Shown here: positions 16,953 to 25,112 of the stretch, piece by piece
How the letters are laid out: every line of letters starts with the position of its first letter
How positions within the stretch are numbered: the first letter of the stretch is position 1
DNA from: Leeuwenhoekiella blandensis MED217
GTDB lineage: Bacteria > Bacteroidota > Bacteroidia > Flavobacteriales > Flavobacteriaceae
Assembly: GCF_000152985.1 (NCBI RefSeq)
Contig: NZ_CH672395.1
Coordinates: forward strand, 4,141,897 to 4,205,896
Reading direction: 5' to 3'
Length of the DNA stretch: 64,000 bases
Made by a program: the position numbers and the translations under genes
The notes under the pieces: generated by a model
Told to the model about the DNA's origin: nothing
What the model saw: only the letters and a program-made list of their open reading frames with translations
Databases searched by the model: none

Positions 16953-17818
16953 TATTCAAACGAAATATAATTAGTAGGATCTACAGGATAACCGCTGTTC
17001 CATAACTCAAAATGCAAGTGCGGTCCTGTAGAAAATTTACCGGTAGAACCGGCAGTGGCGATAACTTCTCCTGCCTTTACCAGATCTCCCTGATCTTTGG
17101 TCAGTGAGGCGTTATGCTTATAAACCGAGATCAAATCGTTACCGTGATCTAAAATGATCACATACCCAGTTTCTGCGGTCCATTCAGAAAAAATAACCGT
17201 ACCATCTGCAGCTGCTTTGATCGCCTCATTTTTAGGTACTACGACGTCTGTGCCATAGTGTTTTTCTTCGGTATCAAAACCTTCGGTAATGTTTCCTTTA
17301 ACCGGCGGAAACAAAGAAAAACTTACAGTTGAAGAAGCCGGCTCAAACAGGTTATAACGATCTTCATTAGCGACCTGTTCCCGCAACAAACTATCTTCTC
17401 TTGAGATTTTCATATTGAGCCCGCTTGTATCGCGCGGCTCGAGCAACAAAATAGAATCCCGATTAAAATTTACCTCATCAACATCACCGGTAAGTACTTT
17501 TCTAATACTCGCGTAATACTGTTGATTGATGTCGAGTTGACGTTTTAAAGAATCGGTTTCAAACATCAACTCCGTCGCTTGTCGTTTTAATTTAACCGAA
17601 GAATACCCGGGAATATACTCGCGTAACGGGGTATAAGCAATGAGTAGCGTAGTTAAGGCGATTAAAATAATTATTGAAAAGCCTACAACGATAAATACAT
17701 TGAGTCGCGTGAGTTTAAAAGAGATACGTTCTTCAAAAGTGTCCTCGTTTAAAATGAGCAACCTGTATTTATGTAAAAGGCGCTTTTTAAGCTTCTTTTT
17801 TTCCTTAGGTTTTGCCAT
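16952..17818 (-). CDS. M23 family peptidase with membrane anchor
   Basis: The product of about 288 residues has a basic cytoplasmic N-terminus (KPKEKKKLKKRL), one membrane span near 40-62, a coiled-coil-like linker and a C-terminal LytM/M23 domain. That domain carries HYGTDVVVP and the metal-site HLHFEL near the C-terminus. M23 enzymes cut peptide crosslinks of peptidoglycan or activate amidases. I use the ATG at 17818; the nine-base TTG extension looks spurious. It appears to head the operon with GH3, DUF6909 and the polysaccharide export genes. A TATATTTG -7 element on the same strand lies at 17836-17843. Confidence 0.92.
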   Translation of the reverse strand: MAKPKEKKKLKKRLLHKYRLLILNEDTFEERISFKLTRLNVFIVVGFSIIILIALTTLLIAYTPLREYIPGYSSVKLKRQATELMFETDSLKRQLDINQQYYASIRKVLTGDVDEVNFNRDSILLLEPRDTSGLNMKISREDSLLREQVANEDRYNLFEPASSTVSFSLFPPVKGNITEGFDTEEKHYGTDVVVPKNEAIKAAADGTVIFSEWTAETGYVIILDHGNDLISVYKHNASLTKDQGDLVKAGEVIATAGSTGKFSTGPHLHFELWNSGYPVDPTNYISFE

Positions 17819-17835
17819 AAAAATCAATGAATAAG

Positions 17836-17843
17836 CAAATATA
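17836..17843 (-). promoter_or_regulatory. -7 element for the M23/polysaccharide operon
   Basis: Reverse-strand TATATTTG matches the Bacteroidota TAnnTTTG element, 18 bases upstream of the M23 start. No clear -33 TTG is seen. A perfect 10-bp palindrome GGCGTACGCC lies just upstream at 17854-17863 and could be a regulator site. Confidence 0.4.
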
Positions 17844-17937
17844 AAATTTAAAAGGCGTACGCCGACTGCTAAAGTTTTACATGGAACGGTCTATTCTTAT
17901 GATTTCTTGTTATATTTACCATCTAAATTATCATGAT

Positions 17938-18144
17938 ATGAATGCATTAGCAATATTTTTAGGAATGGTAGGACCCTGGCAAATAGGGCTTATCGTGGTT
18001 GTAATTCTCTTACTTTTTGGAGGTAAGAAAATACCAGAGATGATGAGAGGGCTTGGTAGCGGTATTAAAGAATTTAAAGATGCCTCTAAAGATGATGAAG
18101 CATCTCACAAATCTGACGAGACTCTAGAAGAGAAAAAATCATAA
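17938..18144 (+). CDS. tatA: Sec-independent translocase TatA/TatE-type subunit
   Basis: I place the start at the ATG at 17938, giving 68 residues; the 19-residue upstream extension does not fit the family. The product has a short N-terminal membrane helix (MVGPWQIGLIVVVILLLFGG), the hinge GGKKIPEMMRGLGSGIKEFKDA and an amphipathic helix followed by an acidic tail, the standard TatA architecture. TatA oligomers form the membrane passage for folded proteins carrying twin-arginine signals. A likely client is encoded in this window, the oxidoreductase at 56868. The gene is monocistronic, ending at a terminator at 18171. Confidence 0.95.
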   Translation: MNALAIFLGMVGPWQIGLIVVVILLLFGGKKIPEMMRGLGSGIKEFKDASKDDEASHKSDETLEEKKS

Positions 18145-18166
18145 GTAGTTCTTTTAAAAAGAAATT

Positions 18167-18201
18167 AAAAAAGCGCTTTAGAAATCTAAAGCGCTTTTTT
18201 A
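18167..18201. terminator. Bidirectional intrinsic terminator
   Basis: Arms AAGCGCTTTAGA (18171-18182) and TCTAAAGCGCTT (18185-18196) are perfectly complementary. They are preceded by an A-run and followed by a T-run, serving tatA and the convergent DUF4837 gene. Confidence 0.85.
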
Positions 18202-18221
18202 ATGCATTATACTGAGCTAGA

Positions 18222-19199
18222 TTATTCGGTTTTGTCCACGAATTTGACAGATCGCAGAATAGATTCCAGCTCAAAAATATTATCTCTTTTATTTGCTGAA
18301 GGTTTGAAAACAAAGCCTTCTAATACCAAATAACGATCGTTTTCTTTATCGTCTACAGTGAAGTTTACAAATGGTCCCGCCATATATCGCCCTTTTACTT
18401 CCCACATTCCTTTCATTTGATACGCCGGTTTACCGTCTATTGTAGTTTCAGAAAGATATGGTGCAAAAGCGGCTTCTGTAATAAAACGCATTCCTTCACT
18501 TACCGTAATATTATCGCCTCCTATTGAATCACGCATTTTGATCAATGAACCAATAGTATTGGAATCCCGATCGATCATATTGTACGGAACTTCGTAAACC
18601 GTGATGTTCATATCCCCATTGGGAATGTCTTTTCTGATCCAGAAAAACCCATCATCGTCTTTAGCATAACGGTATGCAGAAGGAAATTTCATAGTGATTC
18701 CAAAAGCATCTGTCAACGGCTTATCTTCTTTAAGAGAAAGACTTACGCGTCGTATTTTCTCTGTAAATTCGGTTTCTTTAATCGTATTTACGATTTTGGC
18801 ACTATCCTGCTGAATGATATTAATAATCGCACTTTCGGTAGGGCCTTTAACCAAAATACCGGTTTGAGGTCGCGCGTACTCATCGTTCACGACTTCTATT
18901 GAAGCCGAATCTGCTTGTTCAATTTTTAAAAAAGTACGTTGCTTACGCATAAAGCCAGAAAAAGCTTCGCTAGGCATTTGATTAATTGCAAACATAGGTT
19001 CTACCTGTGGCAAACCATTTACAGGTCCCGCAAGTTTCTCACGAATACTCTCTCCTACCGGTCCTTCCCACATATCATTTGGCATTACCACCGTAAGGTT
19101 ATTCAGAGCCCCAGAAGAAGCCGATAAAATTTTGCCTGAAGGCTTGTCGTCACAGGCTATAAAAGCAAATAAGACAAAGGCAAGAATTAGTTTTTGCAT
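18222..19199 (-). CDS. DUF4837 family lipoprotein
   Basis: This 325-residue exported protein has a lipoprotein signal with Cys16 (LFAFIACDDKPSG). The mature part starts with LNNLTVVMPNDMWEGPVGESIREKLAGPVNGLPQ split over residues about 32-66, which I recall as the DUF4837 signature in Bacteroidota. The rest alternates strands and helices, with DGFFWIRKDIPNGDMNITVYE in the middle. No enzyme motif is visible and the function is unknown. It starts just after the upstream lytic transglycosylase gene (gap 19 bases), so the two envelope proteins are likely made together. Confidence 0.82.
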   Translation of the reverse strand: MQKLILAFVLFAFIACDDKPSGKILSASSGALNNLTVVMPNDMWEGPVGESIREKLAGPVNGLPQVEPMFAINQMPSEAFSGFMRKQRTFLKIEQADSASIEVVNDEYARPQTGILVKGPTESAIINIIQQDSAKIVNTIKETEFTEKIRRVSLSLKEDKPLTDAFGITMKFPSAYRYAKDDDGFFWIRKDIPNGDMNITVYEVPYNMIDRDSNTIGSLIKMRDSIGGDNITVSEGMRFITEAAFAPYLSETTIDGKPAYQMKGMWEVKGRYMAGPFVNFTVDDKENDRYLVLEGFVFKPSANKRDNIFELESILRSVKFVDKTE

Positions 19200-19218
19200 A
19201 GCATAAAATTGTTTAGTG

Positions 19219-20826
19219 TTAGTTAGCTATAACCAGAGTCATTCCCGGTTTGAGTTTATTACCGCTAATATCGTTCCAAACTTTAAGGTTCTCTGCACTT
19301 ACGCCGGGAAATTTGCGCGCGATCTTCCATAAACTGTCGCCTTTCTGAACAACATATTTCTTTTGACCTTCTCCGGAAGTTGATTTTGACGCACTTGAAG
19401 AGGATGCCGAAGCTACTGGTTTGCTGGGATATAAGGTGAGCCGCTGACCGATACGCAAATTATTAGAGCGTAAATTATTCCAACGTTTAATCTGAAAAAC
19501 TCCTACACCATAACGCTCTGCAATTTTTCCTAAATAATCGCCACTGCGTACGCGATAGGTAATACTTGTAGGTACTTCAAGATATTTTGGTAAGGTTTCT
19601 TCGTCCCGCTCAAGCTCTTTTTTTGCGCGTTGATAGATATTATCTTCATTGGCAACAAAAGGTCCAACAGCGGTTACCGGCAAGCGCAAATAATAATTTT
19701 CATCTTCAACATACGGTATGATATCTAATTTATATGCCGGATTTAAAAACTGAAGCTCTTCAAGCGAAACCCCGGTATATGCTGAAACTTGCTGTAATGT
19801 GATGGTTTCTTTTACTTTGATCGTATCGGTTTCAAAATAATTTACATCGGGTTGTGCCGGGTGATACCCGTGTTCTTCAGCATATTCAAAAATATACATC
19901 GTTGCTAAAAATGCCGGAATATAGCCTGCCGTTTCCCGTGGAAGATGATGTCTGATATTCCAGTAATTGGTTCTTCCGCCACTGCGACGAATGGCTTTAC
20001 TTACATTTCCCGGTCCTGAATTATAACTTGCCAAAGCCAAATCCCAATCCCCAAAAATCTCGTGAAGTTTAGATAAATATTGCGCAGCAGCTTCGGTAGA
20101 AAGGATAGGATCCATACGCTCATCTACATACGAACTAATGTCTAATCCGTATAATTTCCCGGTATTGAACATAAATTGCCACATCCCCGTAGCTCCTACT
20201 CTAGACTTTGCGCGCGGTCGCAATGCAGATTCTACAATGGCCAGATATTTTAGTTCCAGAGGCATATTGTGCTTGTCTAAAGTCTGCTCAAACCCGGGAA
20301 AATAGAATTGAGATAATCCCATCAAGCGTTCTAAAGTAGGTTTGTGGCGCTTTAAATAGCCTTTGATGACATTCTCTAAAGAAGGATTATACTCAACGTT
20401 AAACGGAGTGCGTGCATCAAGAGCTGCAAGGCGCTTTTTAAGCACTTCTGTGGTGAGTTCTGGGTATTCAACGTCTTCATAGTTGGTATCATCAACTAAA
20501 GACGCCATATCGTCGTAAAGTGTGTTTGTAGTAAGTTCTTCTAGCCAAAGTTTATCAACTTTAGCAGGAAATTTACGATCGTTGAGTTTTTTTGAAGTAC
20601 TGTCCCATTTTACCTCTTTAAATAAGAAAGGTTCAGGAACCTTTTGTACCACATGCCCGTTAGCACTGTTAAGCTCGCGCATGAGTTGTTTGAGTTCTAC
20701 CGTATCGACGATAGGTAGCGTCTGAGAAACCTGCAGCGTTGCTGCCTTAGGATTTTTCTTCTGGGCATAAGATGCCAACGAGGTCATGACTACAAATGCA
20801 TAACCGAGACAATAGCGTTTTTTCAT
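19219..20826 (-). CDS. MltD-like lytic transglycosylase with two LysM domains
   Basis: The 535-residue protein has an N-terminal signal peptide ending near AQKK (20-24). A lytic transglycosylase SLT domain follows with catalytic Glu199 in AIVESALRPRAKSRVGATGMWQFM. Downstream come a MltD-type substrate region (ASYNSGPGNVSKAIRR) and two C-terminal LysM modules: YRVRSGDYLGKIAERYGV near 435 and YVVQKGDSLWKIARKFPGV near 490. It would cleave peptidoglycan glycan strands to 1,6-anhydromuramyl products in the periplasm or outer membrane while LysM holds the wall. It is upstream of and probably cotranscribed with the DUF4837 lipoprotein gene. Confidence 0.94.
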   Translation of the reverse strand: MKKRYCLGYAFVVMTSLASYAQKKNPKAATLQVSQTLPIVDTVELKQLMRELNSANGHVVQKVPEPFLFKEVKWDSTSKKLNDRKFPAKVDKLWLEELTTNTLYDDMASLVDDTNYEDVEYPELTTEVLKKRLAALDARTPFNVEYNPSLENVIKGYLKRHKPTLERLMGLSQFYFPGFEQTLDKHNMPLELKYLAIVESALRPRAKSRVGATGMWQFMFNTGKLYGLDISSYVDERMDPILSTEAAAQYLSKLHEIFGDWDLALASYNSGPGNVSKAIRRSGGRTNYWNIRHHLPRETAGYIPAFLATMYIFEYAEEHGYHPAQPDVNYFETDTIKVKETITLQQVSAYTGVSLEELQFLNPAYKLDIIPYVEDENYYLRLPVTAVGPFVANEDNIYQRAKKELERDEETLPKYLEVPTSITYRVRSGDYLGKIAERYGVGVFQIKRWNNLRSNNLRIGQRLTLYPSKPVASASSSSASKSTSGEGQKKYVVQKGDSLWKIARKFPGVSAENLKVWNDISGNKLKPGMTLVIAN

Positions 20827-20911
20827 ATGTGTTTACAACGATGCAAACGCTAAAGTCGTATTTTTTGTTCAAAATCTAAAACACCCAGAAGAAAGTCCTG
20901 AATACTAATTT

Positions 20912-22099
20912 TTATTCACGAATTGCTGCAATACCCGGAAGCTCTTTACCTTCAAGCATTTCTAGCATTGCACCACCACCGGTAGAAACGTAACTTACTT
21001 TATTTTCAAAGCCAAATTGTTTTACGGCAGCTACGCTATCTCCTCCTCCAACAAGTGAGAAGGTTCCGTTGTTTGTTGCTTCTGCAATTGCATCACCAAG
21101 AGCGATTGTTCCTTTAGCAAAAGGTTCCATCTCAAAAACACCTAAAGGCCCGTTCCAAAGAATGGTCTTGCTATTTTTTACCACTTGAGCAAAATTCTCT
21201 AGTGATTTTGGTCCTGCATCAAGTCCTTGCCATCCGTCAGGAATTTCATTGATCGGTTCTACTTTAGTATTTGCAAATTCTGAAAAGCTATCTGCTGCAA
21301 GAACATCAACCGGCAAATGAACGTTTACATTCTTTTCTTTAGCTTTTTTCAATATATCTAAAGCGAGTTCTTGTTTATCATCTTCACAGATCGAACTCCC
21401 AATTTGACCTCCTTGTGCTTTGATAAATGTATACGCCATTCCACCTCCAAGAATCAAATCGTCAACTTTATCAAGAACATTCTCGATCACGGTGATTTTT
21501 GAAGAAACTTTTGCGCCTCCTAAAATGGCTAAAACCGGACTCTCATTGTCATTAAGCACTTTATCAATGCTCTCGATTTCTTTAGCCAGTAAGTAACCAA
21601 AACATTTTTTCTCCGGGAAAAACTGCGCTACAATGGTCGTTGAGGCATGCGCTCTGTGCGCCGTACCAAAGGCGTCATTTACATAAATATCTCCCAATTG
21701 AGATAGCTGTTCTGCAAAGCCTTTATCTCCGGCCGTTTCCTCATCGTGATAACGCAGGTTCTCAAGCAATAAAATTTCGCCAGGCTCCAATTCTGAAGCT
21801 GCTTTTTCTGCTGCAGCACCTACACAGTTCTCTACAAATTTCACCTGAACGCCAATGATTTCAGAAACTTTGGCTACAATGTGCTTCAAAGAAAACTCAG
21901 GCTCATTGTTTTTAGGTCTTCCTAAGTGAGACATTAAAATCGCCGAACCACCATCTTCTAAAACTTTTAAAATTGTAGGTTTTGCGGCTTCAATACGCGT
22001 AGTATCGGTAACCTGATGATTCTCATCTAAAGGCACATTAAAATCTACACGGATTAATGCTTTTTTATTTTCAAAATTAAAATCGTCGATGGTTTTCAT
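20912..22099 (-). CDS. pgk: Phosphoglycerate kinase
   Basis: This 395-residue glycolytic enzyme transfers phosphate between 1,3-bisphosphoglycerate and ADP. Family signatures are plain: RVDFNVPLD near residues 17-25, SHLGRPK near 59-65, [23 protein letters not shown], and the nucleotide-loop GGGDSVAAV near the C-terminus. Length is normal. The gene is separated by about 85 bases from the transglycosylase gene and is divergent from holB. The promoter element TATATTTG on its strand is at 22186-22193. Confidence 0.98.
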   Translation of the reverse strand: MKTIDDFNFENKKALIRVDFNVPLDENHQVTDTTRIEAAKPTILKVLEDGGSAILMSHLGRPKNNEPEFSLKHIVAKVSEIIGVQVKFVENCVGAAAEKAASELEPGEILLLENLRYHDEETAGDKGFAEQLSQLGDIYVNDAFGTAHRAHASTTIVAQFFPEKKCFGYLLAKEIESIDKVLNDNESPVLAILGGAKVSSKITVIENVLDKVDDLILGGGMAYTFIKAQGGQIGSSICEDDKQELALDILKKAKEKNVNVHLPVDVLAADSFSEFANTKVEPINEIPDGWQGLDAGPKSLENFAQVVKNSKTILWNGPLGVFEMEPFAKGTIALGDAIAEATNNGTFSLVGGGDSVAAVKQFGFENKVSYVSTGGGAMLEMLEGKELPGIAAIRE

Positions 22100-22185
22100 G
22101 TAATCTGTATTATTTGTGATTTTGGTAATTAACTAGTTGGTTAACGGCCTAACACGATATCGCTGTTAAGCCAATACTGAACAAA

Positions 22186-22193
22186 CAAATATA
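22186..22193 (-). promoter_or_regulatory. -7 element for pgk
   Basis: Reverse-strand TATATTTG matches TAnnTTTG, placing transcription start about 80 bases before the pgk start codon. It is back to back with a second TATATTTG for holB at 22228-22235. Confidence 0.4.
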
Positions 22194-22227
22194 ACGGATA
22201 GCGCCAAAAAATACGTTACATTTCTGT

Positions 22228-22235
22228 TATATTTG
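22228..22235 (+). promoter_or_regulatory. -7 element for holB, close to the start codon
   Basis: TATATTTG ends only 4 bases before the holB ATG at 22240. If it is used, transcription would begin at or near the A of the ATG, giving a leaderless or nearly leaderless mRNA. No -33 element is obvious. Confidence 0.4.
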
Positions 22236-22239
22236 GCGC

Positions 22240-23388
22240 ATGCAATTTCAATCAATTCTCGGGCAAAATTTCATTAAAAAACATCTTACAACCAGTGTAG
22301 ACCGCGGTCGTGTCGCACATGCACAACTCTTTGTAGGTGCTAGTGGTAGCGGTGTTTTACCGTGTGCGCTCGCCTATGCGCAATACCTTATTTGCAATAA
22401 TACCGAAGGTGAAAATACAGGCGGATCTGCAGCTTGCAATCTAAAGTTTGATCATCTAGCGCATCCCGATTTACATTTTGCATATCCCGTGGCTCCTAAT
22501 GACACGGTAAAATCACATCCTGTTTCTGATAATTTTGCTAAGGAATGGCGCGCATTTATTCAGGAAAATCCCTACGGAAGTTTGTACGACTGGCACCGAC
22601 ACATCGGTATTGAAAAAAAACAGGGAAAAATTGGGGTTGATGAAGCTCAAGATATTGTAAAAAAGTTATCACTTAAATCGTACGAAGGGGGCTTTAAAGT
22701 AATGATCATTTGGATGGCTGACAAGATGAACAATGCTGCGTCCAACAAGCTTCTAAAACTGATTGAAGAACCACCGCAAAAGACCATTTTCCTCCTTATT
22801 GCCGAAAATGAAGATCAAATAATTGACACCATCAAATCGCGTTGTCAAGTCTTGCGCTTCCCTCCTCTTGCAGCCGAAGCTTTAGAAAATGCCTTGATCA
22901 ACGAGCATAATTGCGATGCTGCTGAAGCGAAAAAGTTGGCTATTAAAGCACACGGAGATTATAATCTTGCTCTACATTTATTGGACCATAGCAGCGATGA
23001 AGAAGAGTTTGAAACTTGGTTTGTAAGTTGGGTGCGCACAGCTTTTAAAGCACGCGGAAATAAAAAAGCCATCATTGATCTGATCGCGTGGAGTGAGAAT
23101 ATTGCTTCAAAAGGTAGAGAAACACAAAAGAGTTTTTTAGGCTACTGTGAAGATTTTTTTAGGCAAGCCATGTTATTGAATTATAATGCTAAAGAATTGG
23201 TGTATTTACAGCCGGTAACCCAATTTGAACTGGCTAAATTTGCCCCATTTATACACGGTAACAACATCAATTCACTTATCGAAGAATTGCAAACTGCAGC
23301 GTATCACATTGAACGGAATGGTAATGCCAAGATCGTTTTAACTGATCTCTCTATAAAACTCACTCGTTTATTACATACAAAAGCATAA
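22240..23388 (+). CDS. holB: DNA polymerase III delta-prime subunit (clamp loader)
   Basis: The 382-residue AAA+ clamp-loader protein starts MQFQSILGQNFIKKHL and continues with VAHAQLFVGASGSGVLPCAL. The Walker A position is GASGSGVLP, so the usual GKT/S lysine is missing, as expected for delta-prime subunits that do not hydrolyse ATP. VMIIWMADKMNNAASNKLLKLIEEPP (about 154-179) and the sensor-1 region TIKSRCQVLRF are typical of the tau/delta-prime family. A Cys-containing insert (YLICNNTEGEN, then ACNLK) replaces the usual zinc site. The gene is monocistronic with its own terminator. Confidence 0.93.
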   Translation: MQFQSILGQNFIKKHLTTSVDRGRVAHAQLFVGASGSGVLPCALAYAQYLICNNTEGENTGGSAACNLKFDHLAHPDLHFAYPVAPNDTVKSHPVSDNFAKEWRAFIQENPYGSLYDWHRHIGIEKKQGKIGVDEAQDIVKKLSLKSYEGGFKVMIIWMADKMNNAASNKLLKLIEEPPQKTIFLLIAENEDQIIDTIKSRCQVLRFPPLAAEALENALINEHNCDAAEAKKLAIKAHGDYNLALHLLDHSSDEEEFETWFVSWVRTAFKARGNKKAIIDLIAWSENIASKGRETQKSFLGYCEDFFRQAMLLNYNAKELVYLQPVTQFELAKFAPFIHGNNINSLIEELQTAAYHIERNGNAKIVLTDLSIKLTRLLHTKA

Positions 23389-23418
23389 AAAAAGGCAGCT
23401 CTTAAGAGCTGCCTTTTT
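23388..23418. terminator. Bidirectional intrinsic terminator
   Basis: A 26-base perfect palindrome (23391-23416), AAAGGCAGCTCTT paired with its complement, is flanked by A- and T-runs. It lies between holB and the convergent OmpH/Skp-like gene. Confidence 0.85.
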
Positions 23419-23438
23419 AAAACCAATTGGTTCAAATA

Positions 23439-23999
23439 TTATTCTGCAGAAGTTGTGTCTTCTACTTCTGTTGCAGGAGTTTCTGCAGGAGCACCACTGT
23501 AAGCAGTATTTAAAGCTTTTAAAACTTCATCTGTGATATCTAATGCTGCTTTTCCGTAGAGAATATTTCCGCTATCATTTTTTCCGTAGATATAATCATA
23601 ACCGTTCTCTTCTCCGTAAGTGTCGATAAAATCGCGAACCTTTGTAATTACAGAATCAACAGCCGCTTGACTCTCTTGCTGAATTTGTCCACCACGCGCT
23701 TGTTGCATTTGCTGAATTTCTTGCTGTAATGCTCCCAATTCTTGCTCTTTGGCCTGGCGCTCTGACGGACTCATAGATTGTGCATTTTTCTGATATAAAT
23801 CGACTTTTATTTGAAATGCCTGAATTTTAGGCTGAAGCTCTCCGCGGATCTCTTCGCTCAATTTATTGTACTTATCCTGAACTTCGGTCATCTCGGTGTA
23901 TTCTTCAAAAAGTTTCTGCGTATCGACAAAACCAGATTTTGATTTTGAACAACTCGCCAAAACAAGGGCAATTAATAAAAGACTGAATTTAGTTTTCAT
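23439..23999 (-). CDS. OmpH/Skp-like periplasmic chaperone, lipoprotein form
   Basis: The 186-residue protein has a lipoprotein signal with Cys17 (VLASCSKSKSG). A short beta strand GFVDTQKLFEEYTEM follows, then a long Gln/Glu/Lys-rich coiled coil (about 45-125) and a closing strand region (YDYIYGKNDSGNILYG), which is the Skp/OmpH fold. Skp trimers escort unfolded outer-membrane proteins across the periplasm. A lipid anchor is unlike soluble Skp and suggests tethering to a membrane. The C-terminal tail is acidic and Thr/Ala-rich. A TACATTTG promoter element on its strand is at 24022-24029. Confidence 0.88.
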   Translation of the reverse strand: MKTKFSLLLIALVLASCSKSKSGFVDTQKLFEEYTEMTEVQDKYNKLSEEIRGELQPKIQAFQIKVDLYQKNAQSMSPSERQAKEQELGALQQEIQQMQQARGGQIQQESQAAVDSVITKVRDFIDTYGEENGYDYIYGKNDSGNILYGKAALDITDEVLKALNTAYSGAPAETPATEVEDTTSAE

Positions 24000-24021
24000 A
24001 TTAGATTTTTAGATTTTGTTG

Positions 24022-24029
24022 CAAATGTA
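24022..24029 (-). promoter_or_regulatory. -7 element for the OmpH/Skp-like gene
   Basis: Reverse-strand TACATTTG matches TAnnTTTG, 22 bases before the start codon at 23999. No convincing -33 TTG is visible. The rest of the 24000-24221 gap is AT-rich with no further recognisable element. Confidence 0.4.
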
Positions 24030-24221
24030 ATTAGTTGGTTCAGATAAGTACCATTTTACTGCAAAATCTTAGTTATTGTAAAAACAAATAGTAAAACTCC
24101 TTGTAATAATTAAATCTTATTATTTTTAGGTTTAAATAAGATGATTTAAGCTGTTTTAAGAATTTCCACATATAAATAGTCGTATTAAAGCACAGAAAGC
24201 CCTAAAAACGCTTTATTTTGA

Positions 24222-25058
24222 TTATTTACTCAATTTTAAGACATAAATCAAGGAAGAATACTCACCAGAGCGTCTTGCACTCCAATTTGATCGTAAACCG
24301 GTTAAAAATGCTGACCAAGGTTGAAAGAAAGAAGATGCCTTATATTTTTCAGATAACAGACTTACATAAAACGAATCAAAAACTAACGGCTTACTTTCTT
24401 CTAAAATAAATCCGTGTGCTTCAAACAAGCTTTTTATACTCTTTGCAGAAAAATGATGTAAGTGTCTTGGTACGTCCCAAGCAGCCCAAAAATTTTTATA
24501 ATGTTTCGCGTCTAAAGAATTGAAATTGGGAACAGCAACAAACAAAACACCATTTTTATTTAAATGATTTTTTAACCATTCGATTTGATGTTGTAAATCT
24601 GGAACATGTTCTAAAACATGCCACATCGTGATCGCATCAAATTTTTGCGTGCTTACCGCATCTATATTTTGAAAAAGCGCGATTCCTTTTTCCGAAGCTT
24701 TTTTTCTTGCATCTGGCGAAGGTTCAATTCCGGTTACCTTCCACCCTTCATTTTTTGCTTGTTTTAAAAAATCACCGGTTCCTGCTCCAATATCTAAAAG
24801 TGCTCCTTGAGCTACTCGAGAAGAAACTAATTGCAATTTTTTCTTCAGCATAAATCGCTTAATGAAGTGATATGCTTTTTCAAAAAGACCTTTTTTTGAA
24901 TCGGTGTGCGAAATGTAATCCTCACTTAAATAATACTGATCCAAATTTTCTGGAACAGGAAGTGTAGCATACTTATCTAACTTTTCATCATAAATCAAAT
25001 CAAATTCTTCTTTAGAAACAGAATAATCTTTGATTTTTAAATTGGTCTTTTTAGTCAA
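24222..25058 (-). CDS. Class I SAM-dependent methyltransferase
   Basis: The 278-residue protein has the SAM-binding motif LLDIGAGTGDFLKQAKNEG (about 88-106) followed by KVTGIEPSPDARKKA, and the conserved FDAITMWHVLEHVPDL near 135-150. The domain is of the Methyltransf_23 type, as found in enzymes acting on small molecules, lipids or sugars. The target is unknown. It follows mnmG after a 54-base gap that contains a parS-like palindrome. Note that it is not the RsmG (GidB) methyltransferase often found beside mnmG. Confidence 0.9.
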   Translation of the reverse strand: MTKKTNLKIKDYSVSKEEFDLIYDEKLDKYATLPVPENLDQYYLSEDYISHTDSKKGLFEKAYHFIKRFMLKKKLQLVSSRVAQGALLDIGAGTGDFLKQAKNEGWKVTGIEPSPDARKKASEKGIALFQNIDAVSTQKFDAITMWHVLEHVPDLQHQIEWLKNHLNKNGVLFVAVPNFNSLDAKHYKNFWAAWDVPRHLHHFSAKSIKSLFEAHGFILEESKPLVFDSFYVSLLSEKYKASSFFQPWSAFLTGLRSNWSARRSGEYSSLIYVLKLSK

Positions 25059-25090
25059 CGAATGAGATTTTTGAAGAAATAAATGAAAAG

Positions 25091-25106
25091 TGTTTCACGT
25101 GGAACT
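25091..25106. promoter_or_regulatory. parS-like palindrome (15 of 16 positions)
   Basis: TGTTTCACGTGGAACT reads on the reverse strand as AGTTCCACGTGAAACA. This matches the widely conserved ParB target TGTTNCACGTGAAACA at all but the first position. It lies between mnmG and the methyltransferase gene. ParB sites nucleate chromosome-segregation complexes, usually near the origin. See the second site at 26991. Confidence 0.7.
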
Positions 25107-25112
25107 AAAAAA

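Noticed and set aside
17854-17863. GGCGTACGCC palindrome as an independent regulatory element
   Set aside because: A 10-bp palindrome is expected by chance in a window this long; it is only mentioned with the neighbouring promoter.
17881-17937. Nineteen-residue N-terminal extension of tatA
   Set aside because: TatA proteins begin with the short hydrophobic helix; the ATG at 17938 fits and the extension has no homologous pattern.
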